Below, in pieces: positions 9,526 to 18,184 of a stretch of 64,000 bases of DNA. The position numbers and the translations under genes were made by a program. A model generated the notes under the pieces. It did no database searches and had not been told where the DNA came from. It saw only the letters and a program-made list of their open reading frames with translations. The stretch is from Bacillus solimangrovi. Its GTDB lineage: Bacteria > Bacillota > Bacilli > Bacillales > Bacillaceae_N. Location of the stretch: contig NZ_MJEH01000001.1 of NCBI RefSeq assembly GCF_001742425.1, positions 1-64,000 on the forward strand. Direction: 5' to 3'. Within the stretch, counting starts at the first letter, position 1. Each line of letters opens with the position of its first letter.

Positions 9526-10470
9526 TTATCCAATTTGTAATTTACTCTTTTCGTTGTCGTATGTTTCTTCTTGTTCAAGCATTTTTTTGAATGAAGCAAT
9601 TGCAACTTCAACTTGTTGGTCATTTGGTTCTTTCGTTGTCAATAGCTGCAACCAAAGACCAGGGTAACCGAGATAACGAAGAACTGGGACTTGACGTAAT
9701 TTATTTGTAAATTGTAATACTTCAAATGCAATTCCTAGAACAACAGGAATCAAAGCAAGACGATTTACTACACGAAACCATAGAGGTTCAGTTGGAACTA
9801 ATAAATATACGAAGACACCAATAACGACAGTAAATAAGATAAAACTACTACCACAACGGTAATGAAGTCGTGAATGGCTTTGTACATTTTCAACAGTTAG
9901 TTCATCGTTATTTTCGTAAGTGTTAATGACTTTATGCTCTGCACCATGATATTGAAATAGACGTTTAATTAATGGTGTCAATGAAATAGCGTAAATATAA
10001 CCTAATAACAGAATGAGCTTAAATAAACCTTCAAGTAAGTTTTGCTCAAGATGCCCTGGGAAAATTGGTCTCAATGAAGCTGCAACAAATGCAGGTGTTA
10101 ATGTAAAGATGAATTTCCCGAATAAAAAGGAGAGAATACCTACACCTGCAACACCTAAAATCATTGTGAGCTTAGAATCTTGGACTTGCTCAAGTGTATG
10201 GTCTTCATCAGGAGAAAGTTCATAACGTTCACTTGAGAAATTTAAATGTTTTGACCCGTTAGCACTTGCTTCAATGATTGCAATAATACCACGCAAAAAT
10301 GGGATTTTTTTAAATTTATTTAATACTGGTCGTTCTTTTTTATCTGTTACGAGATAATCAATTGAGTTATCATTACGTCGAATCGCTGTTACAGATGTAT
10401 GTTTCCCACCGAACATAACACCTTCAATTACGGCTTGCCCACCGTATGCTTTTTGTTTCTCTTTGGACAT
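9526..10470 (-). CDS. yqhQ: DUF1385 membrane protein YqhQ
   Basis: A 314-residue protein of the DUF1385 family, predicted to be a metal-binding membrane enzyme. Seen: the N-terminal GGQAVIEGVMFGG block, four hydrophobic stretches, and the family signature F-Q-Y-H-G-A-E-H-K with a downstream LHYRCGSSF whose His and Cys could be metal ligands. The C-terminal region RYLGYPGLWLQ is typical of the family. It heads a two-gene minus-strand unit with yqhP. The biochemical role is not known. Confidence 0.9.
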   Translation of the reverse strand: MSKEKQKAYGGQAVIEGVMFGGKHTSVTAIRRNDNSIDYLVTDKKERPVLNKFKKIPFLRGIIAIIEASANGSKHLNFSSERYELSPDEDHTLEQVQDSKLTMILGVAGVGILSFLFGKFIFTLTPAFVAASLRPIFPGHLEQNLLEGLFKLILLLGYIYAISLTPLIKRLFQYHGAEHKVINTYENNDELTVENVQSHSRLHYRCGSSFILFTVVIGVFVYLLVPTEPLWFRVVNRLALIPVVLGIAFEVLQFTNKLRQVPVLRYLGYPGLWLQLLTTKEPNDQQVEVAIASFKKMLEQEETYDNEKSKLQIG

Positions 10471-10799
10471 ACTACATCAACCTACTTTTCTATTATTGAC
10501 TTATAACATGATGTTATTGCCATATTAAATATGTTTAAAAGTCTGAGAAAGATGGAATTACATAGATGAATAAGTTTGTTTTATTTCCATTCGCCTACCA
10601 TGAAAACGTATTTTCGAGTGCTCCAACTGTACGAAGTCATATTTGTTTCCATTCTTTCTATCATCCTTTTGTTACATATACTAATAATTCATATTCTACA
10701 GCAAATGTAATGAATCCTCTAGGTTGATGATTATATTTATTATTCCCTAAATGGAGAATTTTACACCTTCTATTTCTTCTGGTATTCAAATTTTATCAC

Positions 10800-10965
10800 G
10801 TTTCAATTGACGCTAAGATTTCCACTTCAAAACTTTGGAGAACCAACGAAGTTGAAGTTGGATAGAGCCTTGGTCATACTCCTGAGGTATAAGCGTCAGT
10901 AATTACCTGATTGGTTCAACTAACCATCAGTGGAGGATGAAGGAATACCTCCACTGATGGAAGGT
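10800..10965. other. Structured intergenic element (candidate RNA or repeat) between yqhQ and yqhR
   Basis: The 564-bp gap between divergent yqhQ and yqhR holds a densely folded block. TGACGCT (10808-10814) pairs with AGCGTCA (10892-10898) and encloses CCAAC / GTTGG and ATAC / GTAT hairpins. A 13-bp perfect hairpin follows (10924-10936 with 10948-10960, CCATCAGTGGAGG / CCTCCACTGATGG). CTGATTGGTT (10909-10918) can instead pair with AACCATCAG (10922-10930), an alternative fold. No T-tract follows, so it is not a simple terminator. The rest of the gap shows nothing I can name. It could be a regulatory leader of yqhR, a minus-strand leader of yqhQ, or a dispersed palindromic repeat. Confidence 0.5.
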
Positions 10966-11034
10966 TCACTTTATAATAATGTCTCTCATTAACATTACTT
11001 GAGTAGGACATAATAAGGTGTGGAGGTGGTTGAA

Positions 11035-11577
11035 ATGAGTCATCAAGAAACGATGTCTAAGTCGAACGAACATTTAGAGCAAAATAAGCGTGAAGTACCA
11101 ATGTCACGTGCTGCTAGAATTGCATCAATTGGATTTAGTGGAGGGCTAATATGGAGCTCTGTTGGATTTATTACGTATTATTTTAATTTTGTAGAATGGA
11201 ACCCATCATTTGTTTTAGAAGCAATAACAACTGGTGATTGGCGAGCTGGTGTACTTGGAACCTTCATCGGTATTCTATTTATATCTATAATATCCATAGG
11301 TGTTGCATTTGTTTACAGCTTTGCATTAAAGCAAGTAGATAATGTATTTGGAGGGATTTTATTTGGGTTAGCATTGTGGGGGGCGGTATTTTACTTGTTT
11401 AATCCACTATTCCCTAGTGTAAAACCAGTTTCTGAATGGGATTTTAATTCAATTGTTACGTCGCTATGTTTATATATCTTATATGGTGTATTTGTTGGAT
11501 ATTCAATATCATTTGACGCAAAAGAAATGGAGGAGGCACAAAAAGCAGAGGTGAAAGAAAACTATTCAAGTGAATAG
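11035..11577 (+). CDS. yqhR: Conserved membrane protein YqhR
   Basis: A 180-residue protein with a polar N-terminal tail and four predicted membrane helices (about 30-50, 62-98, 105-125 and 145-165), followed by a charged C-terminus. It matches YqhR in position and topology. ATG 11035 is chosen because GGAGGTGG sits 5 nt upstream; a GTG 15 bp earlier lies in that ribosome site. It precedes aroQ by 84 bp. Function is unknown. Confidence 0.82.
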   Translation: MSHQETMSKSNEHLEQNKREVPMSRAARIASIGFSGGLIWSSVGFITYYFNFVEWNPSFVLEAITTGDWRAGVLGTFIGILFISIISIGVAFVYSFALKQVDNVFGGILFGLALWGAVFYLFNPLFPSVKPVSEWDFNSIVTSLCLYILYGVFVGYSISFDAKEMEEAQKAEVKENYSSE

Positions 11578-11661
11578 TTATATGATAAGATATACTTGGA
11601 ATTTTTGTCCTAAGTCATGCAAATAAGTGCTTAAATGATGTGTAAAAGGAGCTGAATATCC

Positions 11662-12096
11662 ATGCGTATACTTGTGTTGAACGGCCCGAACTTAAATCGG
11701 TTAGGTAAACGTGAACCGGGCATATATGGAAGTGAATCATTAGCTCAGTTAGAACAGCAGCTCCGCGAGTCATCAAAAGACGATAAAATCACAATAGATT
11801 TTTTTCAATCCAATCATGAAGGTGAAATAATTGACCACATACATGATGCCGAAAGTTATGACGGCATCATTTTAAATGCAGGGGCATTCACTCATTATAG
11901 TTATGCAATTCGTGATGCAATTGCAAGTGTGAATGTTCCAGTGGTAGAAGTACATATTTCGAATATTCATACAAGAGAACCATTTAGACATCATTCGGTC
12001 ATTTCACCAGTTGTGATTGGACAAATCGCTGGGTTTGGCTTTTTTGGTTATCAAATGGCGTTATCAGCATTGAAACAACATGTTGGAAAGGATTGA
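11662..12096 (+). CDS. aroQ: 3-dehydroquinate dehydratase, type II
   Basis: Catalyses the third step of the shikimate pathway, 3-dehydroquinate to 3-dehydroshikimate, as a dodecamer. The 144-residue protein has NGPNLNRLG at the N-terminus, the flexible-loop tyrosine Y22, N72 in NAGAFTHYS and the catalytic histidine H98 in EVHISN, and the substrate-binding RHHSVIS. AAAAGGAG precedes the ATG. It ends 4 bp before the start of the aminopeptidase gene, so the two are cotranscribed, as in B. subtilis (yqhS-yqhT). Confidence 0.95.
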   Translation: MRILVLNGPNLNRLGKREPGIYGSESLAQLEQQLRESSKDDKITIDFFQSNHEGEIIDHIHDAESYDGIILNAGAFTHYSYAIRDAIASVNVPVVEVHISNIHTREPFRHHSVISPVVIGQIAGFGFFGYQMALSALKQHVGKD

Positions 12097-12100
12097 GAGA

Positions 12101-13162
12101 ATGGAGAGACTACAAAAGTTTCGTGATCAATTTGCAACATTACATGTAGATGGATTACTTATAACAAGTGAGAAGAACCGTCGTTATATGACTGGTTTTA
12201 CTGGCAGTGCTGGAGTTGTCTTGATTTCTGCTGACCGTGCTGCATTCATTACTGATTTTCGTTATATGGAGCAAGCAGATAAGCAAGTAAAAGGGTTTGA
12301 AATCGTACAGCATAAAGGCACGATTCAAGATGAAGTTGCAAAAGTTGCAAAAGACATGGGAATTGAGAAGTTAGGTTTTGAACAAGAACATCTTACATTT
12401 GCTCAATTTCGTACATATGAGGAAAATATCTCAAGTGACTTAGTACCAATATCAGGTGCTGTTGAGAAATTACGATTGATTAAATCTGAAGATGAAGTTG
12501 CAATTATTCAAGATGCGGTTAATATTGCGGATGCTGCTTTTGAACATATTTTAACGTTCATTCGTCCAGGATTAACAGAGCTTGAGGTTTCAAATGAATT
12601 AGAGTTTTTCATGCGTAAGCAAGGAGCTACTTCTTCTTCATTTGACATCATTGTTGCTTCAGGACATCGTTCAGCATTACCTCATGGTGTTGCTTCAGAT
12701 AAGAAGATTGAGTCAGGTGAACTTGTGACACTTGATTTTGGAGCATTATACAAAGGTTATGTATCTGATATTACTCGCACAATTGCGGTTGGAGAAGTGG
12801 AACCGAAATTGAAAGAGATTTACGATGTTGTGTTACAAGCACAATTACGTGGAGTGAATCATACAAAAGCAGGTATGACAGGTATTGAGGCAGATGCATT
12901 AACACGTGATTATATTAAGGAAAAAGGGTATGGGCAATACTTTGGGCACTCTACAGGTCACGGTATCGGATTAGATGTACATGAAGCACCGTCATTATCC
13001 TTTAAATCAAATACTGTACTTGAACCAGGCATGGTCGTTACAGTTGAGCCTGGAATATACATTTCAGGTCTCGGCGGTGTTCGAATCGAAGATGATATTG
13101 TCATTACAGACAGTGGAAACAAGATTTTGTCTAAGTCATCAAAAGAATTAATAACATTATAA
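12101..13162 (+). CDS. yqhT: M24B-family Xaa-Pro aminopeptidase YqhT
   Basis: A 353-residue cytosolic metallopeptidase predicted to remove N-terminal residues before proline. It has a creatinase N-domain (about 1-125) and a pita-bread catalytic domain. The five metal ligands are visible as two Asp in [17 protein letters not shown], His in [14 protein letters not shown], Glu in VTVEPGIYI and Glu in [14 protein letters not shown] 12101 has AAAGGA 8 nt upstream; the frame extends to a TTG inside aroQ without ribosome site. It lies directly before efp, whose product aids polyproline synthesis; the link is suggestive only. Confidence 0.93.
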   Translation: MERLQKFRDQFATLHVDGLLITSEKNRRYMTGFTGSAGVVLISADRAAFITDFRYMEQADKQVKGFEIVQHKGTIQDEVAKVAKDMGIEKLGFEQEHLTFAQFRTYEENISSDLVPISGAVEKLRLIKSEDEVAIIQDAVNIADAAFEHILTFIRPGLTELEVSNELEFFMRKQGATSSSFDIIVASGHRSALPHGVASDKKIESGELVTLDFGALYKGYVSDITRTIAVGEVEPKLKEIYDVVLQAQLRGVNHTKAGMTGIEADALTRDYIKEKGYGQYFGHSTGHGIGLDVHEAPSLSFKSNTVLEPGMVVTVEPGIYISGLGGVRIEDDIVITDSGNKILSKSSKELITL

Positions 13163-13183
13163 AAAGATACAGGAGGAATAGAA

Positions 13184-13741
13184 ATGATTTCAGTAAATGA
13201 TTTTCGTACAGGTTTAACAATTGAAGTGGATGGAGGAATTTGGCAAGTTATTGAATTCCAACACGTAAAACCAGGGAAAGGTGCTGCGTTTGTACGTTCT
13301 AAACTTCGTAATCTTCGTACGGGTGCGATTCAAGAAAAAACGTTCCGTGCTGGTGAAAAAGTTGGTAAAGCACATATTGAAAATCGTAAGATGCAATATC
13401 TCTATGCAAATGGTGATATGCATGCATTTATGGATAATGAAACATATGAGCAAATCGAACTTCCAAGTTCTAGACTACAGGAAGAATTAAAATTTATTAA
13501 AGAAAACATGGAAGTAAATATCCTTTCGTACGAAAGCGAAGTGATCGGTGTAGACCTTCCGAATTCTGTTGAACTTGTTGTAACTGAAACAGAGCCAGGA
13601 GTAAAAGGTGATACAGCTCAAGGTGCAACAAAACCAGCAACATTAGAAACAGGACATACGGTGATGGTACCTTTATTCATTAATAAAGGGGAAACACTCG
13701 TTATTAATACGACTGATGGTAAATATGTGTCTCGTGCATAG
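13184..13741 (+). CDS. efp: Translation elongation factor P
   Basis: EF-P binds ribosomes stalled on consecutive prolines and speeds peptide bond formation. The 185-residue protein has the normal length and three beta-barrel domains. The loop KPGKGAAF carries K32, the residue modified in Bacillus (5-aminopentanolylation). GGAGGAAT precedes the ATG. It is the last gene of the yqhR-aroQ-yqhT-efp run and is followed by a strong terminator. Confidence 0.97.
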   Translation: MISVNDFRTGLTIEVDGGIWQVIEFQHVKPGKGAAFVRSKLRNLRTGAIQEKTFRAGEKVGKAHIENRKMQYLYANGDMHAFMDNETYEQIELPSSRLQEELKFIKENMEVNILSYESEVIGVDLPNSVELVVTETEPGVKGDTAQGATKPATLETGHTVMVPLFINKGETLVINTTDGKYVSRA

Positions 13742-13752
13742 TTAACTAATTT

Positions 13753-13799
13753 CATCTCTCAAGTGAAGCATCGAGTGTTTCATTTGAGGGATGTTTTTA
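13753..13799 (+). terminator. efp terminator
   Basis: A 15-bp stem with two G-U pairs (13753-13767 with 13779-13793) and an 11-nt loop, followed by GTTTTTAT. Confidence 0.85.
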
Positions 13800-13872
13800 T
13801 ATTTAGAAAGATTTCCATTTGAGTGATTTCGATCCTCTATGAATAATGGTTAATTGAATAGGAGGGAATACA

Positions 13873-14076
13873 ATGGAACAAGATGGGCGTAATCGAAACA
13901 ATATCGTTCCTGGGAAAGAAGTCGATATTGTCTTGAAAAAGGATCAAAAAACTGGAAAGTTAACGAGGGGTATCGTTAAGGACTTATTGACGAATTCAGC
14001 ATTTCATCCTCACGGTATTAAGGTTAGGTTACAGGATGGACAAGTTGGTAGAGTGAAATCAATAATACTAGAATGA
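13873..14076 (+). CDS. ywbE: YwbE family small protein (KOW-like)
   Basis: A 67-residue basic protein matching the YwbE/DUF2196 family: an N-terminal N-x-V-P-G-K-E-V-D-I-V block, then TGKLTRGIVKDLLT and HPHGIKVRLQDGQVGRV. The pattern suggests a small SH3-like beta barrel of the KOW type that may bind RNA. AGGAGGG precedes the ATG. It stands alone between two terminators. It is not the usual neighbour of efp in B. subtilis as I recall. Family assignment is good; function is unknown. Confidence 0.85.
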   Translation: MEQDGRNRNNIVPGKEVDIVLKKDQKTGKLTRGIVKDLLTNSAFHPHGIKVRLQDGQVGRVKSIILE

Positions 14077-14105
14077 GAAAAACTTCAAATGAAGTTAATT
14101 GATTT

Positions 14106-14144
14106 AAGGATGACACATATATCTTATGTGTCATCCTTTTTTTG
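14106..14144 (+). terminator. ywbE terminator
   Basis: A perfect 14-bp stem (14106-14119 with 14125-14138, AAGGATGACACATA / TATGTGTCATCCTT) followed by TTTTTTGT. Confidence 0.92.
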
Positions 14145-14273
14145 TAAGAATAACTTTCATTTAAAGTTGTTGCGTTTAGATTACTTTACAATTGGGTTTA
14201 TAAGCTAGTTTATCACTGATAGTAAACAAAACTAGTCTAACCAATAGTTTAATGCTTGTGTAAAGTCGGTGAA

Positions 14274-14317
14274 TTTCTTACGTAAGAAAAAAAGCTATCA
14301 ATAATTAAATTGATAGC
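14274..14317. repeat. 16-bp palindrome and adjacent hairpin upstream of yqhV
   Basis: TTTCTTACGTAAGAAA (14274-14289) is a perfect 16-bp palindrome. Five bases on lies a second inverted repeat, GCTATCAAT / ATTGATAGC (14294-14302 with 14309-14317), with a 6-nt loop. No T-tract follows the second. The first could be a protein operator. This lies in the 447-bp gap between ywbE and yqhV. Confidence 0.4.
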
Positions 14318-14330
14318 AGAGAAAGGGTCT

Positions 14331-14399
14331 ATGAGAGAAAAGGGGGATATGAAAATAGTATGTCCATTAGTTTGCATTTTTAAACGATATAGAAATTAA
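14331..14399 (+). CDS. Possible 22-residue micro-ORF
   Basis: ATG 14331 has GAAAGGG just upstream, and an in-frame ATG at 14349 follows AAAGGGGG. Both read to the TAA at 14397-14399 and give a short peptide ending in a basic tail (FKRYRN), with two cysteines in a hydrophobic core. Two ribosome-site-like runs in front of in-frame ATGs in a non-coding region are unusual, but a peptide this short could be chance. Confidence 0.25.
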   Translation: MREKGDMKIVCPLVCIFKRYRN

Positions 14400-14523
14400 A
14401 TTTTAAATTGTAATTATTTCGCAATTTGTTGTTTGTTACAAGAAGTTTTGAATTAGTGGACAAACATTCTTTATGTCCAACATATAGTTGATTAATGGAA
14501 GAGAAAAGGGGTGATTCAATCTA

Positions 14524-14796
14524 GTGGACAAGTTCTTTGAAACAACAATTATCATGATGGCATCATTAAGGTTTTTGTCTTCATTCATAGAATTTGGAGC
14601 AGCATGTTTATTTTTATACTTTAATGATGTAAAAAAAGCCCTGGTCATTAATACGTTGTTAGCGGGAGTTGGTCCAGTGATTTTATTGCTTACTATGATG
14701 GTAGGACTATATGCGATAGCTGATCAATTCTCTCTGCAAAAACTCTCTCTAATCTTCTTGGGAATCGGGTGTATTCTATGGGCTGTTATTAAATAA
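14524..14796 (+). CDS. yqhV: DUF2619 membrane protein YqhV
   Basis: A 90-residue protein with three hydrophobic segments (about 8-32, 40-64 and 72-88), matching YqhV in size, pattern and location just before spoIIIAA. The start is a GTG with AAGGGGTG about 11 nt upstream. In B. subtilis yqhV also lies between efp and the spoIIIA operon. Function is unknown. Confidence 0.82.
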   Translation: MDKFFETTIIMMASLRFLSSFIEFGAACLFLYFNDVKKALVINTLLAGVGPVILLLTMMVGLYAIADQFSLQKLSLIFLGIGCILWAVIK

Positions 14797-14815
14797 GTGT
14801 ATTGTCTTCATACAG

Positions 14816-14843
14816 TCATAATGTAGTCCAGCATGCATACATT
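14816..14843 (+). promoter_or_regulatory. Sigma-E-type promoter of the spoIIIA operon
   Basis: TCATAAT (14816-14822) and CATACATT (14836-14843) with a 13-bp gap match the sigma-E consensus (ATAtT ... CATACAnT). They end 37 bp before the spoIIIAA ATG. The spoIIIA operon is known to be transcribed by sigma-E in the mother cell. An isolated CATACAGT at 14809-14816 lacks a good -35. Confidence 0.72.
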
Positions 14844-14880
14844 TGAAACAAGCACTTTTTAAAGTAAAAGGAGGGCAGGC

Positions 14881-15813
14881 ATGGAAGAAGCAGTTATGTT
14901 GTTATCGGAATCCCTTCAAAGACAGGTGAACATGCTCTCTATAACAGAACGTAATCAGATCGAAGAGATTCGAATACGAATTCATCGTCCATTAGAAGTT
15001 GTTATTAATGGAAAGCCGTATTATCCAGATATTCAAACTGTTGTACAGTACGAAGAAGTGAATCGATTTCTCAATAAGGTTAGCAAGTATTCTTTATATA
15101 CATTAGAAGAGGAGTTAAGGCGAGGGTTTATTACGATAAAAGGCGGCCATCGTGTAGGTATTGCTGGAAAAGTTATTACTGAAGGAGGTGTAGTAAAAGC
15201 TGTAAGAGATGTCACATCTTTTAATATTCGAATTGCTAGAGAGAAGATTGGAGTTGCATCACGATTAATTCCATATTTATATGATGGAAGATGGAAAAAC
15301 ACGTTATTAATTGGTCCTCCTAAAAGTGGGAAAACAACGATATTAAGAGATTTGGCAAGGTTAATTAGTACAGGAGATGATAGAAATAGAATCAAAGCCT
15401 TAAATGTAGGTATTGTTGATGAACGCTCAGAGATTGCAGGGTGTGTGAATGGCGTTCCGCAACATACATTTGGGATTCGTTTGGATGTTTTAGATGGTTG
15501 TCCAAAGGCGGAGGGGATGATGATGATGATTCGTTCAATGAGTCCGCAAGTGTTAATTGTTGATGAAATTGGAAGGCATGAAGATGTTGAGGCTATCTTA
15601 GATGCTATGCATACAGGTATTCACATTATTGTAACAGCACATGGATTTGATATAAATGATGTGAAATCACGTCCTAACTTCGAAGCATTATTTTCTAATG
15701 GAGTATTTGACCGTTATATTGAATTATCTGCACGTAATGGAGCAGGAACAATAGAGACGGTTCGTAATAAGAATGAACAGGTTTGCAAAAGAGTGCTGGA
15801 AGTGACTACATGA
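14881..15813 (+). CDS. spoIIIAA: Stage III sporulation protein AA (secretion-type ATPase)
   Basis: Cytoplasmic ATPase of the mother-cell side of the SpoIIIA-SpoIIQ channel, related to type II/IV secretion ATPases. The 310-residue protein has Walker A GPPKSGKT at residues 145-152, a Walker B-like VLIVDEIGR near residue 225, and a downstream TAHG motif. AAAGGAGG precedes the ATG. It is the first of eight tightly packed genes, and its stop overlaps the spoIIIAB start (ATGA). Confidence 0.96.
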   Translation: MEEAVMLLSESLQRQVNMLSITERNQIEEIRIRIHRPLEVVINGKPYYPDIQTVVQYEEVNRFLNKVSKYSLYTLEEELRRGFITIKGGHRVGIAGKVITEGGVVKAVRDVTSFNIRIAREKIGVASRLIPYLYDGRWKNTLLIGPPKSGKTTILRDLARLISTGDDRNRIKALNVGIVDERSEIAGCVNGVPQHTFGIRLDVLDGCPKAEGMMMMIRSMSPQVLIVDEIGRHEDVEAILDAMHTGIHIIVTAHGFDINDVKSRPNFEALFSNGVFDRYIELSARNGAGTIETVRNKNEQVCKRVLEVTT

Positions 15814-16328
15814 TTAAGATTATAGGGGCACTTACTATCTTATTATGTTCAACATGGGTTGGGTTTGAAACAGCACGACGATTAAGTGAACGCCCTAGAC
15901 AGCTTCGGCAATTGAAGGCAGCGTTGCAAGCTCTTGAAGCAGAAATTATGTTTGGCCATCTGCCTGTTGCTGAAGCCTGTATAAGAATTGCTAATCAAAC
16001 TCCTAAGCCATTTAAATGGTTCTTTGATCGATTTGCAAAGCGCTTACAAGAAGAAGAGACAGCATCATTGCAAGAAGTTTGGATATATTCACTGAAAGAA
16101 GTGTGGAGAATGACGGCTCTTACTGATAGTGAATTTGAGATTTTAAGACAGTTCGGTGAAACGCTTGGAAAGCATGATAAGCTATCTCAAAAAAAACATA
16201 TCCAACTTGCGCTTGTGCACTTAGAACGTGAAGAAGAAGAAGCAAGAGTTCGCCAACAAAAGTATGAAAAAATGGTTAAAAGTCTCTGTTTTCTAATGGG
16301 GTTATTGTTAGTCATTCTGCTCATGTAA
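15810..16328 (+). CDS. spoIIIAB: Stage III sporulation protein AB
   Basis: A 172-residue protein with hydrophobic termini, a type II secretion GspF-like fold in the family, and the conserved RPRQLRQLKAALQALEAEIMFG stretch split around residue 25. ATG 15810 overlaps the spoIIIAA stop and reproduces the B. subtilis N-terminus (MIKIIGA versus MLKLLGA); the longer frame from 15783 lies inside spoIIIAA. It ends with a C-terminal membrane segment. It acts in the mother-cell membrane around the forespore. Confidence 0.94.
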   Translation: MIKIIGALTILLCSTWVGFETARRLSERPRQLRQLKAALQALEAEIMFGHLPVAEACIRIANQTPKPFKWFFDRFAKRLQEEETASLQEVWIYSLKEVWRMTALTDSEFEILRQFGETLGKHDKLSQKKHIQLALVHLEREEEEARVRQQKYEKMVKSLCFLMGLLLVILLM

Positions 16329-16347
16329 GAGGATTGGGGGAAAGTGA

Positions 16348-16554
16348 ATGGCGATCGATGTAAATATCATTTTTCAAATCGCCGGAATTGGTATTGTTGT
16401 GGCAATGATTCATACAGTGTTAAAAACAATGGGAAAAGGAGATTGGGCAGATTGGGTGACACTAATCGGATTTGTAGTTGTATTGTATATGGTTGCTACG
16501 ATCGTTGATGATCTATTTCAAAAAATTAAAGGTGTATTCTTATTCCAAGGTTAA
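16348..16554 (+). CDS. spoIIIAC: Stage III sporulation protein AC
   Basis: A 68-residue protein of two membrane helices (about 8-28 and 35-58), the same length as in B. subtilis. It is a membrane component of the SpoIIIA complex. Its TAA at 16552-16554 is followed directly by GGGAGG, the ribosome site of spoIIIAD. Confidence 0.94.
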   Translation: MAIDVNIIFQIAGIGIVVAMIHTVLKTMGKGDWADWVTLIGFVVVLYMVATIVDDLFQKIKGVFLFQG

Positions 16555-16568
16555 GGGAGGGACAGGCG

Positions 16569-16961
16569 ATTGAAATAATTCAAATAGTAGGAATTGGTCT
16601 TGTTGCAACTTTTTTAGCATTAATCCTAAAAGAACAAAAAGCTTCGTTCGCCTCCCTACTCGTAGTCTTCGTCAGTGTTGCAATCTTTCTGTTTCTAATA
16701 GAAAAAGTATATGAAATTATTCACATGCTTGAAACATTAGCAATCTCAGCAAATATAAACATGATCTATGTGGAAACGATTTTGAAAATTATTGGTATTG
16801 CTTACATTGCAGAGTTTGGCGCACAAATTACGAAAGATGCTGGGCAGGGGGCAATTGCATCGAAGATTGAATTGGCAGGAAAAATATTAATCCTCGCAAT
16901 GGCAATACCCATTTTGACAGTCATAATTGAGACAGTATTAGAGATGTTACCAGTTTCTTAA
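16569..16961 (+). CDS. spoIIIAD: Stage III sporulation protein AD, apparent ATT start
   Basis: A membrane component of the SpoIIIA complex. The conserved C-terminal part (YVETILKIIGIAYIAEFGAQ...) is obvious, but the first ATG in frame (16725) would remove the N-terminal 52 residues including a conserved helix. Reading upstream, the frame is open and encodes IEIIQIVGIGLVATFLAL..., which aligns with the B. subtilis N-terminus. The only start-like codon at the right distance is ATT 16569, exactly 8 nt after GGGAGG (16555-16560). This gives 130 residues, against 133 in B. subtilis. An AUU start is inferred; a sequencing error is the alternative. Confidence 0.85.
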   Translation: MEIIQIVGIGLVATFLALILKEQKASFASLLVVFVSVAIFLFLIEKVYEIIHMLETLAISANINMIYVETILKIIGIAYIAEFGAQITKDAGQGAIASKIELAGKILILAMAIPILTVIIETVLEMLPVS

Positions 16962-16993
16962 TTATGATGAAGTGATTGCGAGGTGTAATAACT

Positions 16994-18169
16994 TTGTTGA
17001 CACAGAAGTTTGAGTTTTTTTTCCTACTAGTAATGATATTTATTATGTTTTCATGTCCAAATGTAGTACAAGCCACAACTGCACAACCCGTATTTCAGGA
17101 GCAATTGGAAACACTTGATGTAGATGATATGAGACAGTTCTGGGATGACATTGTTCATAAATATGGTGGTTTTCTTCCTGAAAGTCATAAAGGTAGCTTC
17201 TATGATTTTATAAAAAGCGGAACAGACTTTTCATTTCAAGCGTGGATAACTGGATTTTTAAGGTTTTTGTTTTATGAGCTCATTGCAAATGGAAAGCTGC
17301 TTGGAACTCTCATATTACTAACAGTGTTCAGTATGCTCCTTCAGTCACTTCAAAATGCCTTTGAGCAGAAATCTGTTAGTCATGTCGCATATGCACTCAT
17401 ATATATGGTGTTGATTGTAATTGCTCTTAATAGTTTCCATATAGCAATATCTTATACAAATGATGCTATTCAATCGATGATAAGTTTTATGATGGCTCTT
17501 ATGCCTATGTTATTAGCACTAATGGCTTCTATAGGAGGAATAACGTCTGTCACTTTTTTTCATCCGTTGATTATTTTTCTAGTACATACAAGTGGCTTAC
17601 TCATCCAATATGTAGTGTTACCATGTATTTTTTTATCTGCTTTATTAAGTATTATTAGCACGTTAACAGACCATTACAAGGTTACACAGTTAGCTCAGCT
17701 ACTAAGGAATATTTCAATTGGGTTACTGGGCACATTTTTAACGATATTCCTCGGTGTCATTTCTGTTCAGGGGGCAACAGCTGCCATTACTGATGGGATA
17801 GCGGTTCGAACAGCAAAATTTATAACTGGAAATTTCGTACCTGTTGTAGGTAGGATGTTCACTGATGCAGCTGATACAGTATTAAGTGCATCACTTCTAT
17901 TAAAAAATGCAGTTGGAATTGTTGGTGTTGCTGTATTGTTTTTAATCGCAGTCTTTCCAGCAATTAAGGTATTCGCTCTAGCTGTCATTTATAAAATTGC
18001 AGCAGCTATCTTACAGCCGTTAGGCGGAGGTCCTGTTATTACATGCCTAGATATAATTAGTAGAAGTGTGATCTATATTTTCGCTTCATTAGCAGTCGTG
18101 TCGTTTATGTTTTTTCTTTCTGTCACAATGATTATTGCCGCTGGAAATCTATCGTTAATGGTTCGTTAA
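16994..18169 (+). CDS. spoIIIAE: Stage III sporulation protein AE
   Basis: A polytopic membrane protein of the mother-cell side channel. It has a signal-peptide-like N-terminus ending near ...PNVVQATT, then about seven hydrophobic segments including the conserved MMALMPMLLALMASIGG and ITDGIAVRTAKFITGNFVPVVG blocks. TTG 16994 is chosen because GAGGTG lies 8 nt upstream (16980-16985); an in-frame TTG at 16976 lies upstream of that site. It is 391 residues, against about 399 in B. subtilis. Confidence 0.93.
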   Translation: MLTQKFEFFFLLVMIFIMFSCPNVVQATTAQPVFQEQLETLDVDDMRQFWDDIVHKYGGFLPESHKGSFYDFIKSGTDFSFQAWITGFLRFLFYELIANGKLLGTLILLTVFSMLLQSLQNAFEQKSVSHVAYALIYMVLIVIALNSFHIAISYTNDAIQSMISFMMALMPMLLALMASIGGITSVTFFHPLIIFLVHTSGLLIQYVVLPCIFLSALLSIISTLTDHYKVTQLAQLLRNISIGLLGTFLTIFLGVISVQGATAAITDGIAVRTAKFITGNFVPVVGRMFTDAADTVLSASLLLKNAVGIVGVAVLFLIAVFPAIKVFALAVIYKIAAAILQPLGGGPVITCLDIISRSVIYIFASLAVVSFMFFLSVTMIIAAGNLSLMVR

Positions 18170-18184
18170 CATAGCAAAGGCGTG

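Noticed and set aside
13873-14076. YwbE-like protein as the OLE partner OapB
   Set aside because: OapB is a KOW-domain protein, and YwbE may share that fold. As I recall, OapB belongs to a different, longer family encoded near ribosomal protein genes, so I did not assign it.
16725-16961. spoIIIAD as a truncated or broken gene
   Set aside because: The frame is open upstream to a correctly placed ribosome site and encodes the missing conserved residues; an ATT start explains it better.
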